Below are positions 1 through 5,060 of a stretch of 7,370 bases of DNA, piece after piece. Where the stretch lies: the NCBI GenBank assembly GCA_947626215.1, contig CANQRJ010000069.1:1-7370 (forward strand). Direction: 5' to 3'. Origin of the DNA: an uncultured Bacilli bacterium. Its GTDB lineage: Bacteria; Bacillota_I; Bacilli_A; RF39; UBA660. The position numbers and the translations under genes were made by a program. Below the pieces are notes generated by a model that saw only the letters and a list, made by a program, of their open reading frames with translations, was not told the DNA's origin and made no database searches. Within the stretch, counting starts at the first letter, position 1, and the number at the start of each line of letters is the position of its first letter.

Positions 1-166
1 CTTCATCTTTTACTTCTCCATTTATGATATTAAAAGTATCATTTGTTTCAAAGATAGCAAATGTTCTATAAAGTATCACTCCACTTATTAATAAAACACA
101 AGTGATAGTAAACAATATAATTCCTATTTTCTTTTTATCTTTCTCTTTAAATTTTTCTAATTTCAT
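1..166 (-). CDS. Membrane-anchored surface protein, N-terminal part (runs off the left edge)
   Basis: Only the first 55 codons are present; the gene continues beyond position 1. The start is ATG at 166, preceded by AGGTG at a 6-nt gap. The protein opens with a Lys/Glu-rich cytoplasmic stretch (residues 1-14), then one hydrophobic membrane segment (about 15-32), then a short motif, YRTFAIFE, followed by NDTFNIINGEV. A Lys-rich head, a single membrane span ending in an aromatic/Ala motif and then a Gly-containing strand resemble the start of TasA/camelysin-type exported proteins and other single-span surface proteins of Bacilli. That family link is inferred from a short piece. It is divergent from the XRE regulator gene and has a good promoter (225-230/202-207) whose predicted start site lies in a palindromic operator, so repression by that regulator is likely. 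The substrate or partner cannot be told. Confidence 0.72.
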   Translation of the reverse strand, partial: MKLEKFKEKDKKKIGIILFTITCVLLISGVILYRTFAIFETNDTFNIINGEVKDE

Positions 167-182
167 AAGAACACCTATCCTA

Positions 183-196
183 TGACATATTTGTCA
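183..196. promoter_or_regulatory. Palindromic operator O1 (start of the leftward surface gene)
   Basis: The sequence is TGACATATTTGTCA, an inverted repeat with perfect arms TGACA/TGTCA that extends to seven bases per arm (181-198). It covers the predicted transcription start (about 195) of the leftward gene and lies just upstream of that gene's ribosome binding site. It is the first of three copies in this gap. It is probably bound by the adjacent XRE regulator; that is inference from position and similarity. Confidence 0.72.
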
Positions 197-201
197 TAAT
201 A

Positions 202-230
202 AGTATACAAAAAATAATATTAAAATTCAA
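202..230 (-). promoter_or_regulatory. Sigma-A-like promoter of the leftward surface protein gene
   Basis: On the minus strand, -35 TTGAAT (225-230) and -10 TATACT (202-207) are separated by exactly 17 bp. The predicted start is near 195, about 28 nt before the ATG. Operator O1 lies over the start and O2 lies upstream of the -35, a layout typical of repression. Confidence 0.65.
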
Positions 231-236
231 GAATAA

Positions 237-265
237 TTCATGACTTTTATGTCATACACTATAAA
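237..265 (+). promoter_or_regulatory. Possible promoter of the XRE regulator gene
   Basis: TATAAA at 260-265 is a fair -10. TTCATG at 237-242, 17 bp upstream, is only a weak -35 (3 of 6). Operator O2 (241-254) would lie between and over these elements, and O3 (275-288) just after the predicted start near 272. The hexamers are weak, so this rests mostly on position. Confidence 0.35.
241..254. promoter_or_regulatory. Palindromic operator O2 (middle site)
   Basis: The sequence is TGACTTTTATGTCA, with arms extending to ATGAC/GTCAT (240-255). Its centre is 58 bp from O1 and 34 bp from O3. It keeps the TGAC-N6-GTCA core but lacks the fifth arm pair seen in O1 and O3, so it may be the weaker site. 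It overlaps the likely promoter of the XRE gene and sits upstream of the -35 of the leftward gene. Confidence 0.65.
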
Positions 266-274
266 AAAGAAAAA

Positions 275-288
275 TGACATAATTGTCA
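275..288. promoter_or_regulatory. Palindromic operator O3 (leader of the XRE gene)
   Basis: The sequence is TGACATAATTGTCA, with perfect six-base arms ATGACA/TGTCAT (274-289). It ends directly before the AGGTG ribosome binding site of the XRE gene, mirroring the position of O1 before the leftward gene. Binding here would give autorepression. Confidence 0.72.
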
Positions 289-289
289 T

Positions 290-294
290 AGGTG
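290..294 (+). promoter_or_regulatory. Ribosome binding site that decides the XRE gene start
   Basis: AGGTG lies 6 nt before the ATG at 301. Two earlier in-frame starts (GTG at 292, ATG at 295) overlap or abut this site and so cannot use it, which favours the ATG at 301. Confidence 0.6.
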
Positions 295-300
295 ATGAAT

Positions 301-492
301 ATGTTAAAACAATATCGTTTAAAGCGAGGATTTACTTTAGAAAAGCTTGCCGAACTTTGTAATATTAGTTGGAGAAACTTGCAACGAATTGAAAATAATC
401 CCAATGTAGCCAAATTAGAAACCATAAAAAAATTAATCAAAGTATTAGAAATATCAGATAAAGATATTTTAGAATTTATAAAAAACATATAA
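301..492 (+). CDS. Small XRE/Cro-family helix-turn-helix repressor
   Basis: This 63-residue protein is almost entirely a Cro/CI-type DNA-binding domain (HTH_3 fold). Helix 1 is about residues 1-9. The helix-turn-helix follows, with TLEKLAELC (about 12-20) and the recognition helix SWRNLQRIEN (about 23-32). The closing helices (about 38-62) include LETIKKLIKVLEIS, matching the usual 'LETLLKIAKALGVS' pattern of the family. It has no room for a ligand or protease domain, so it should act as a simple dimeric repressor. Three matching palindromes lie directly upstream, so autoregulation and control of the divergent surface protein gene are the natural inference. The signal that releases it is not visible; nothing resembling a toxin partner follows, and the gene ends in its own terminator. 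Confidence 0.88.
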   Translation: MLKQYRLKRGFTLEKLAELCNISWRNLQRIENNPNVAKLETIKKLIKVLEISDKDILEFIKNI

Positions 493-519
493 TATGGAAA
501 TCTTATTCCATATTTTTTT
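491..519 (+). terminator. Intrinsic terminator of the XRE gene
   Basis: A 9-bp stem (491-499 pairing with 506-514, AATATGGAA/TTCCATATT) with a 6-nt loop is followed by a run of seven T (513-519). It overlaps the end of the TAA stop codon. The stem is AT-rich but perfect. Confidence 0.75.
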
Positions 520-521
520 AT

Positions 522-560
522 AAAAAAATGAAAGAGAACTATAAAAGGTCGTTCTCTTTC
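522..560 (-). terminator. Intrinsic terminator for leftward transcripts from the two-component region
   Basis: A perfect 10-bp stem (530-539 with 551-560, GAAAGAGAAC/GTTCTCTTTC) encloses an 11-nt loop. On the minus strand it is followed by a seven-T run (522-528). It lies 170 nt beyond the kinase stop codon, which leaves room for a small extra transcript (see 522-680). It abuts the terminator of the convergent XRE gene. Confidence 0.75.
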
Positions 561-680
561 TAAAGTGTGAGTTTTGAGTTTATATGTTATTTATTATGTA
601 TAGAGTTTTTATATATTTTTTGCAAAATATACGAATGTTTAAAAATTATCAGATCACTCTCCTTTCATGATAAACATATT
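522..680 (-). ncRNA. Candidate small transcript downstream of the histidine kinase
   Basis: A promoter-like element (681-718) points leftward into this gap, and a good intrinsic terminator closes it. A transcript starting near 674 would be about 150 nt. It contains a strong Shine-Dalgarno-like AAAGGAG (659-665). Exactly 6 nt after it stands CTG, opening a 21-codon frame (652 down to 587), rich in Ile, Lys, Tyr and His. ATG or GTG frames near that site are only two to seven codons long. It may be a regulatory RNA, a tiny non-AUG-started peptide, the decayed remnant of a gene, or simply the 3' end of the kinase mRNA. This is inference from signals, without homology. Confidence 0.35.
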
Positions 681-718
681 ACTATAGAATTATGAAGTTT
701 CTGTGAAGTGTTTGTGAA
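681..718 (-). promoter_or_regulatory. Response-regulator-type repeat promoter inside the two-component 3' region
   Basis: Read on the minus strand, three direct repeats occur at an exact 11-bp period: TTCACA (713-718), TTCACA (702-707) and TTCATA (691-696). Four bases later comes a -10-like TATAGT (681-686). The middle repeat sits at the -35 position, 15 bp from the -10. Tandem six-base boxes with 5-bp gaps are the classic sites of OmpR/PhoB-family regulators; B. subtilis PhoP boxes are close to TTAACA. The same design precedes the response regulator gene, so this is probably a target of that regulator. Confidence 0.55.
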
Positions 719-729
719 CTTTCGTAAAA

Positions 730-2112
730 TTACATTTTATTGACACGAAAGTAAAAAGTGGTTCCTTTATTTTTCTTAGAAGTAACTCCATATTCAAAAT
801 GATGTCTTTCTAATATCGTTTTAACAATTGCAAGACCGAGTCCAGTCCCTACTACATTTCTTTGATGATTTTTATCATTCTTATAATATTTATTCCAAAT
901 ATAAGGTAAATCGCTTTCATGGATTCCTTTTCCAGTGTCTTGAATTTCAACTAAGTATGTATGAGTTTCTTCTTTAATATGAATCTTTACTTTTTTATCT
1001 TTCCCTGTATAATTAATCGCATTATTAATGAGATTATAAATCACTTGACTCAATTTTGATTTATCGGCTTTAATCATCGCTTTTTTAGGAGAAGATACTT
1101 CAAAATGATAATCTTCTGTAACTTTTAAAATTTCATAACGTTTTAAAATTTCTTTCATTTCTTTTACCAAATCAAATTCTTCTATTTCTAAAACCTCGGC
1201 ATTCGCTTCATTTTTAGATAACGTTAAAATGTCATTTACAAGTAAATTAAGTCGATCTACTTCATTCATAATGATATTACAATGTTCTTCTCTTTTTTGA
1301 TCATCTTTATAACTTAAATCTCTTACCATTTCTGCATAAGCTTTAATCATTGTAAGAGGAGTCTTTAAATCATGAGAAACATTTGCCATCAAATCTCTTC
1401 TAAGTTCATCTGTTTTTAACATTTCACTTCCTGCTTGATTTAAAACCTTTGCTAAATCATTTACTTCCTCAATATCATATTCTGGAAACTTTACATAAGT
1501 CCCTGAACCTAACTTTTTAGCTTTTTTCGTAATATCTAAAATAGGCTCTGTTAATTTTTTGGATAAAAAGAATGCGATAACGCAGGCCAAAATAATAGCA
1601 AGAATCGTTAAATATATTAATTGATTTTTTAAAACGACATTGGCTCCACTGATTTCTTCCAAAGTAGAATTTAAAAATATCGTTCCAGAATCCACTTTAA
1701 TTCCATAAATATAAGCTTTCGCCTCATACTCTTTATTGATAAGTCGATAGCTCTTCGCATCTATATTAGAATTTATAAAATCTGTTTCCAAATTTAAAAT
1801 TTCTGTATTATTTTTTCCTAATGCACACCCATTCATTAAAGTATTATATTTTAAGGTTTGACCAGAATTGGTAAAGTACTCCACACAAACTTCTTGTTGA
1901 TAAGCAATTTTTTCTAATGTCGTACTTAAATTTAAAATAGGTGTATTTTGAATTGTGTCGACTAAATTATTCAAATTTTTCACTTGATAAGATTCATAAG
2001 AATACTTTAAAAAGATAATTTGAAAAAACCATAATAAAAGAAGAATAGTTGTAATAAAGAATACTAAATATAAAAGGGTCTTTCGACTAAAACTACTTAA
2101 TTTCTTCGTCAT
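730..2112 (-). CDS. Membrane sensor histidine kinase (OmpR-class partner)
   Basis: This 460-residue protein is a typical two-span sensor kinase. Membrane segment 1 is about residues 12-35, an extracytoplasmic region about 36-164, membrane segment 2 about 165-184, and a HAMP linker about 184-235. The HisKA domain carries SHDLKTPL with the phospho-accepting His247. The HATPase domain shows the N box (NLINNAINYT, about 360-369), the G1 box DTGKGI (392-397) and the G2 box GTGLGL (422-427). It should phosphorylate the regulator encoded just upstream; the genes overlap by 20 bp, implying translational coupling. A longer reading from 2160 would overlap by 68 bp and add a polar tail before the first membrane span, so ATG 2112 was chosen. 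The SD before it is poor. There is no PAS domain, so naming it PhoR or WalK is not justified. The sensing region has two Cys (76 and 96) that could form a disulphide. The stimulus is unknown. Confidence 0.93.
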   Translation of the reverse strand: MTKKLSSFSRKTLLYLVFFITTILLLLWFFQIIFLKYSYESYQVKNLNNLVDTIQNTPILNLSTTLEKIAYQQEVCVEYFTNSGQTLKYNTLMNGCALGKNNTEILNLETDFINSNIDAKSYRLINKEYEAKAYIYGIKVDSGTIFLNSTLEEISGANVVLKNQLIYLTILAIILACVIAFFLSKKLTEPILDITKKAKKLGSGTYVKFPEYDIEEVNDLAKVLNQAGSEMLKTDELRRDLMANVSHDLKTPLTMIKAYAEMVRDLSYKDDQKREEHCNIIMNEVDRLNLLVNDILTLSKNEANAEVLEIEEFDLVKEMKEILKRYEILKVTEDYHFEVSSPKKAMIKADKSKLSQVIYNLINNAINYTGKDKKVKIHIKEETHTYLVEIQDTGKGIHESDLPYIWNKYYKNDKNHQRNVVGTGLGLAIVKTILERHHFEYGVTSKKNKGTTFYFRVNKM

Positions 2113-2764
2113 AATCAAACTTATACCCCACTTTTCTAATCGTTTTGATATAGTCCCCATAACGGCCTAATTGGTGTCTTAAAGTTTTGACATGAGTGTC
2201 TACTGTCCGATCATCTCCAAAAAAGTCATAACCCCATACATTAGTAAGTAACTGTTCTCTTGATAAAGCAATATGATTATTCGCGATAAAATATTTTAAT
2301 AAATCATATTCTTTAGGTGTTAAAGGAATACTTTTTTGATCAATCATGACTAAATGGGCAACATCATCAAGAACTAAACTTCCAAACACAAATTGAGCAT
2401 TATTTTTTTCTTTTCTTTTTGTAATTGCTTTTACTCTTGCAACAAGTTCTTTAGGACTAAAAGGTTTTGTGACATAATCATCGATTCCTAAATCAAAACC
2501 AATTAATTTGTCAAATTCATCCGAACGCGCCGACAACATAAGAACAGGAATATCTTTGATTTCTTTAATTTCTCTTACCGTTTGATAGCCATCTTTTTTA
2601 GGCATCATAATATCTAATACAATTAAATCAAAATCCATTTTTTTGACTTTTTCAATTGCTTCAATGCCATTACAAGCTTCTTCCACTTCATAATTTTCTT
2701 GAAGTAAATATTCTTTGACAACATTTCGAATTAATTCTTCATCATCCACAACTAAAATTCTCAT
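2093..2764 (-). CDS. OmpR/PhoB-family response regulator
   Basis: This 223-residue protein has the full two-domain layout. The receiver domain (about 1-118) carries the acidic pair Asp7/Asp8, the phospho-acceptor Asp51 (in VLDIMMPKKDG), Ser78 and Lys100 (VTKPF). The winged-helix effector domain (about 125-218) contains LTPKEYDLLKYF, the recognition-helix region RTVDTHVKTLRHQLG and the wing IKTIRKVGYKF. All catalytic residues are present, so it should be an active phospho-switched transcription factor. It is the first gene of the pair with the kinase. Its promoter carries two TTCAC repeats at 11-bp spacing, suggesting autoregulation. The start ATG at 2764 has GTGGTGA as a moderate ribosome site. 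The physiological regulon cannot be assigned; PhoP/WalR-type names would be guesses. Confidence 0.95.
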   Translation of the reverse strand: MRILVVDDEELIRNVVKEYLLQENYEVEEACNGIEAIEKVKKMDFDLIVLDIMMPKKDGYQTVREIKEIKDIPVLMLSARSDEFDKLIGFDLGIDDYVTKPFSPKELVARVKAITKRKEKNNAQFVFGSLVLDDVAHLVMIDQKSIPLTPKEYDLLKYFIANNHIALSREQLLTNVWGYDFFGDDRTVDTHVKTLRHQLGRYGDYIKTIRKVGYKFDYDEEIK

Positions 2765-2792
2765 GTAAAATCACCACTCATAGACTTATCTT

Positions 2793-2819
2793 ATCATAAA
2801 ATTGTGAAAAAGGCGTGAA
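2793..2819 (-). promoter_or_regulatory. Autoregulated-type promoter of the two-component operon
   Basis: On the minus strand, TTCACG (2814-2819) and TTCACA (2803-2808) form direct repeats with an 11-bp period. A -10-like TATGAT (2793-2798) follows after 4 bp. The upstream repeat stands at the -35 position with a 15-bp spacer, too short for strong unaided use, as expected of an activator-dependent promoter. The predicted start is near 2786, about 22 nt before the regulator's ATG. The pattern matches that at 681-718, including the AATT next to the -10. Confidence 0.58.
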
Positions 2820-2829
2820 CTTTTAAGTT

Positions 2830-3330
2830 TTAATTCCATACCATCGGATAAATTTCTAATACTTGATTCAAAAAATCCTTAGAGACTACTTTATTATAAT
2901 CATTAATTTCTTCAATAAGAACTAAAGATTTTTCGTAAATATCATTCAAAATATACTCTTTTAAGATCTCTACACTTAATTTTTTGTCATAGCATAAATC
3001 GATATAAAATTTTCTTTTTTCTTCACTACATAAGTCTAAAAGAATTTTAATATGTTCCCAAGGTAACTTTAATAACTTCTTAGGTATATAACTCGGGTAA
3101 ATCAAAAACATTTTTTGCATATAAAAAAGTTCTTCTACAGAGACTATGGTGTCAAATTTACATTCCATTTTTTCTTTCACTTTTTCTAAAAAGAATTGAT
3201 TCTTATTTAAAAAGAAATGTCTACTTTCATACCAATTATCAGGTGTTGTCTCACTTGTAAATAAATGAGGGTATTCCGTTAAAATTTGAGGAATAATCTC
3301 ACTTAAATAATCGAGCATTTCTTGTGTCAT
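2830..3330 (-). CDS. DUF1016 N-terminal-like protein (YhcG-type, no nuclease half)
   Basis: This 166-residue soluble protein is probably mostly helical. Two stretches resemble the N-terminal DUF1016 domain of YhcG-like proteins: the segment from VEELFYMQKMFLIYPS (65-80) to LPWEHIKILLDL (89-100), and FYIDLCYDKKLSVEILKEYI (108-127). These correspond to the family's 'YMRxFYxxYP', 'LxWSHxxxLL' and 'FYxxxxxxxxWSxRxLxxQI' patterns. YhcG-type proteins normally run to about 330 residues or more with a C-terminal PDDEXK nuclease domain; here the protein stops right after the N-terminal part and no nuclease remnant follows. It could be a stand-alone DNA- or protein-binding adaptor or a truncated defence-associated gene. 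The start ATG at 3330 has a strong AAAGGAG at 6 nt. No terminator separates it from the two-component promoter, so some read-through is possible. The match is from memory of the family pattern, not a search. Confidence 0.62.
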   Translation of the reverse strand: MTQEMLDYLSEIIPQILTEYPHLFTSETTPDNWYESRHFFLNKNQFFLEKVKEKMECKFDTIVSVEELFYMQKMFLIYPSYIPKKLLKLPWEHIKILLDLCSEEKRKFYIDLCYDKKLSVEILKEYILNDIYEKSLVLIEEINDYNKVVSKDFLNQVLEIYPMVWN

Positions 3331-3384
3331 ACCAAACTCCTTTCTAAGAAAGTAAATACTACTCTCTACTTATATATACAAAAA

Positions 3385-3397
3385 AAATCCTCGATTT
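3385..3397 (-). terminator. Weak second hairpin before the DUF1016-like gene
   Basis: A 5-bp stem with a 3-nt loop (AAATC/GATTT) is followed on the minus strand by a T run over 3381-3387. It may back up the terminator at 3447-3470. It is short and AT-rich, so it may have no function. The rest of the 139-bp gap (3331-3469) holds no clear gene. Confidence 0.3.
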
Positions 3398-3437
3398 CCT
3401 TTTTTTTCTTTAAAAAATCGTTCGACAAAATTCGCCA

Positions 3438-3470
3438 AAAAAGAAAAAATGTGCTATTTTACACACATTT
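3438..3470 (-). terminator. Intrinsic terminator of the ZIP-YebC operon
   Basis: A 7-bp stem AAATGTG/CACATTT (3464-3470 with 3447-3453 read on the minus strand) has a 10-nt loop and is followed by TTTTTTCTTTTTT. The stem begins at the last base of the YebC-family stop codon. Confidence 0.68.
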
Positions 3471-4207
3471 TATAAATCTACATTATGATAAATATCTGTA
3501 ACATCATCAATTTCATCCAACATATGATATAACTTTTGAAATGTTTCTAAATCTTCATCATTTAATTTTACTTTATCTTTAGGATACATTCCTTCTTCGT
3601 CTAATTCATAAACCACATGAGGTATCAGTTTTTCTAAAACATCTTTTACTTTATTATGATCACTTGGGTTTACCGTGATGATAATCTCGCCATCCATAGA
3701 TTCAAAATCTACAGGCTCTATTCCATCTTCTAATAAAGCATTAAAAATTTCTTCTTCTAAATTAGATTTGACACTGATAATTGCAAGATAATCATAATTA
3801 TAAGAAACAGAATTGGTCACTCCTAAACTTTTATGAACTTTATTAAATGCCGCGCGTACCATTCCAACAGTTCGATTTACGTTATCTGTAAGGGTTCTAA
3901 TAATTAAAGTAGAAGCTCCAGGTCCAAATCCCTCGTAAGTGACAACTTCATAATCTTCTTGCCCACTTCCTTTGGCTTTTTCAATGGCTCGGTTTATAAT
4001 ATCATTAGGAACTTGTTCTTTCTTTGCTTTTTCTACAATTCTTTTTAATAAAATATTAGATTCAATCTCTGGAGTTCCTTTCTTAGCCATTAAATAAATT
4101 TCTTTTGCATAATTGGTATAAAGCTTTCCTTTCTGAGCCCCTGTTTTTTGAATGCTCGCTTTTCGTACTTCATAAGCACGCCCAAAAAGTTGTAAATCTA
4201 ATTTCAT
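3470..4207 (-). CDS. YebC/PmpR-family translation factor or regulator (YeeI-like)
   Basis: This 245-residue protein spans the whole YebC fold. Hallmarks are the N-terminal helical domain (AKEIYLMAKKG, 34-44; NDIINRAIEKAKG, 68-80), the core motif YEGFGPGAST (91-100), TDNVNRTVGMVRAAF (107-121), and the C-terminal HNVDL ending typical of the YeeI-like branch. Older literature treats the family as DNA-binding regulators (PmpR); newer work links members to relieving ribosome stalling at proline-rich stretches. Which applies here cannot be told. It normally begins at or near 'GRAYEVRK'; here eight residues (MKLDLQLF) precede that point. There is no start codon at the Gly, and a perfect AGGAGG lies 7 nt before the upstream ATG, so the extension appears real. 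It lies 11 nt downstream of the ZIP gene, whose stop codon overlaps the ribosome site. Confidence 0.92.
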   Translation of the reverse strand: MKLDLQLFGRAYEVRKASIQKTGAQKGKLYTNYAKEIYLMAKKGTPEIESNILLKRIVEKAKKEQVPNDIINRAIEKAKGSGQEDYEVVTYEGFGPGASTLIIRTLTDNVNRTVGMVRAAFNKVHKSLGVTNSVSYNYDYLAIISVKSNLEEEIFNALLEDGIEPVDFESMDGEIIITVNPSDHNKVKDVLEKLIPHVVYELDEEGMYPKDKVKLNDEDLETFQKLYHMLDEIDDVTDIYHNVDL

Positions 4208-4214
4208 AACTATT

Positions 4215-4220
4215 CCTCCT
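4215..4220 (-). promoter_or_regulatory. Shine-Dalgarno AGGAGG overlapping the ZIP stop codon
   Basis: The minus-strand TAG stop of the ZIP gene (4219-4221) runs straight into AGGAGG, 7 nt before the YebC-family ATG. Ribosomes ending on the first gene would be placed at the second start, so coupling is likely. It also fixes the start of the second gene. Confidence 0.8.
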
Positions 4221-4989
4221 AACCTAAAAAACTCATGATTATTAGTAATAAAATACCAAGGCCAATTCCAAAATAAGTATATTTATTTTTTCGATAATCC
4301 ATCACTTCTGGAAGTAATTCAAAAAGGGCAAGATAAAGAACCATTCCTAAAGCAATTGATAAAAGAGTAAATGTGACAAACACAGGAACTCCTCCAATGA
4401 TAAACAAGAAAAATCCTCCAATAAAAGATGAAAAAATCAAAAGAAGTAAAATGAATAAATGACTCTTTTCTTGTTTCTTTTCATCAATATGGCTTTTAAT
4501 CTCCATTCCAAGAGGTAAATTATGAAGTCCAATTCCTAAAGTTAAGAAAATTCCACTAGAAATACTTTCTTTAGCAAGAATATAAAGACTCATTCCCTCT
4601 ATAAAATTATGCAAAATAAGAGAAAAAGCTAATATCATTCCTATATGATAGGTATGAGATTGATGTTCTTTCACATTTTTTTCTTTTTCGTGATGTTCAT
4701 GATGATGAGCTGGTAAAAATCGATCAAAGAATTTAAGAATCGACATTCCTAAAACTAAAAATAAGAGAATGAGAAAAATTTTAGCCCATTTACTCATCAT
4801 AACAAGATGACTGTTTTCTATAATTTCTGGAACAATATCAAAGAAGACCATTCCTAACATAATAGATAAAGCAAGGCCACTTCCAAAAACATTAAAATTT
4901 TTTCTTTGTTTCAAAACTTTTACTAGCCAAAAACCAAGTAAGAAAAAGAAACCACTTATTAAAGTGAAACTTAATGCTAATATAGACAT
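4219..4989 (-). CDS. ZIP-family divalent metal transporter (probably zinc)
   Basis: This 256-residue membrane protein has about eight hydrophobic segments. Two pore helices carry the ZIP signatures: HNFIEG (127-132) and HNLPLGME (156-163), whose His, Asn and Glu side chains form the metal sites in this family. Between the third and fourth spans lies a His-rich loop (HHHEHH, 95-100, and more His to 115), a usual cytoplasmic metal-sensing or storage loop. FELLPE (223-228) lies in a late helix. ZIP proteins bring Zn2+ (sometimes Fe2+ or Mn2+) into the cytoplasm; the metal here is not determined. The start ATG 4989 has GGGAG 7 nt upstream. It is first in a two-gene unit with the YebC-family gene, with a promoter at 5013-5021. 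No zinc-repressor (Zur) box was recognised, so regulation by metal is not shown. Confidence 0.92.
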   Translation of the reverse strand: MSILALSFTLISGFFFLLGFWLVKVLKQRKNFNVFGSGLALSIMLGMVFFDIVPEIIENSHLVMMSKWAKIFLILLFLVLGMSILKFFDRFLPAHHHEHHEKEKNVKEHQSHTYHIGMILAFSLILHNFIEGMSLYILAKESISSGIFLTLGIGLHNLPLGMEIKSHIDEKKQEKSHLFILLLLIFSSFIGGFFLFIIGGVPVFVTFTLLSIALGMVLYLALFELLPEVMDYRKNKYTYFGIGLGILLLIIMSFLG

Positions 4990-5012
4990 ACTTTCACTCC
5001 CTCACGTTTCAA

Positions 5013-5021
5013 ATTGTATCA
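5013..5021 (-). promoter_or_regulatory. Extended -10 promoter of the ZIP-YebC operon
   Basis: The minus strand reads TGATACAAT, a -10 TACAAT with the extended TG. The region 17 bp upstream is a pyrimidine run without a recognisable -35. The predicted start is near 5006, about 17 nt before the ATG. The upstream T run is shared with the terminator of the previous operon. Confidence 0.55.
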
Positions 5022-5024
5022 CAA

Positions 5025-5060
5025 AAAAAGAAAAAAGAGAAGAACTATTGCTTTTCTTCT
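5025..5060 (-). terminator. Intrinsic terminator of the surface-protein operon
   Basis: A perfect 7-bp stem AGAAGAA/TTCTTCT (5054-5060 with 5038-5044) encloses a 9-nt loop that contains the TAG stop codon of the TasA-like gene. On the minus strand a long T-rich run (TTTTTTCTTTTTTT) follows. The stem therefore overlaps the last codons. Confidence 0.65.

Noticed and set aside
252..488. Leftward 78-codon open frame opposite the XRE gene
   Set aside because: It is antisense to a gene with a clear helix-turn-helix domain, its sequence is low-complexity Phe/Ile/Ser-rich, and its start would lie in an operator without a ribosome site.
2113..2160. Sixteen-residue longer start for the histidine kinase
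   Set aside because: It would overlap the response regulator by 68 bp and has no better ribosome site; the ATG at 2112 gives a normal short cytoplasmic head before the first membrane span.
2188..2201. TGACATGAGTGTCT, resembling the TGACA-N4-TGTCA operators
   Set aside because: It lies inside the response regulator coding sequence, misses the last base of the arm, and has a GC-containing centre unlike the three intergenic sites; a chance match is likely.
4990..5010. GTGA/TCAC motifs near the ZIP ribosome site, considered as a further response-regulator box
   Set aside because: The spacing between the TCAC elements is not 11 bp and they overlap the ribosome binding site rather than a -35 region.
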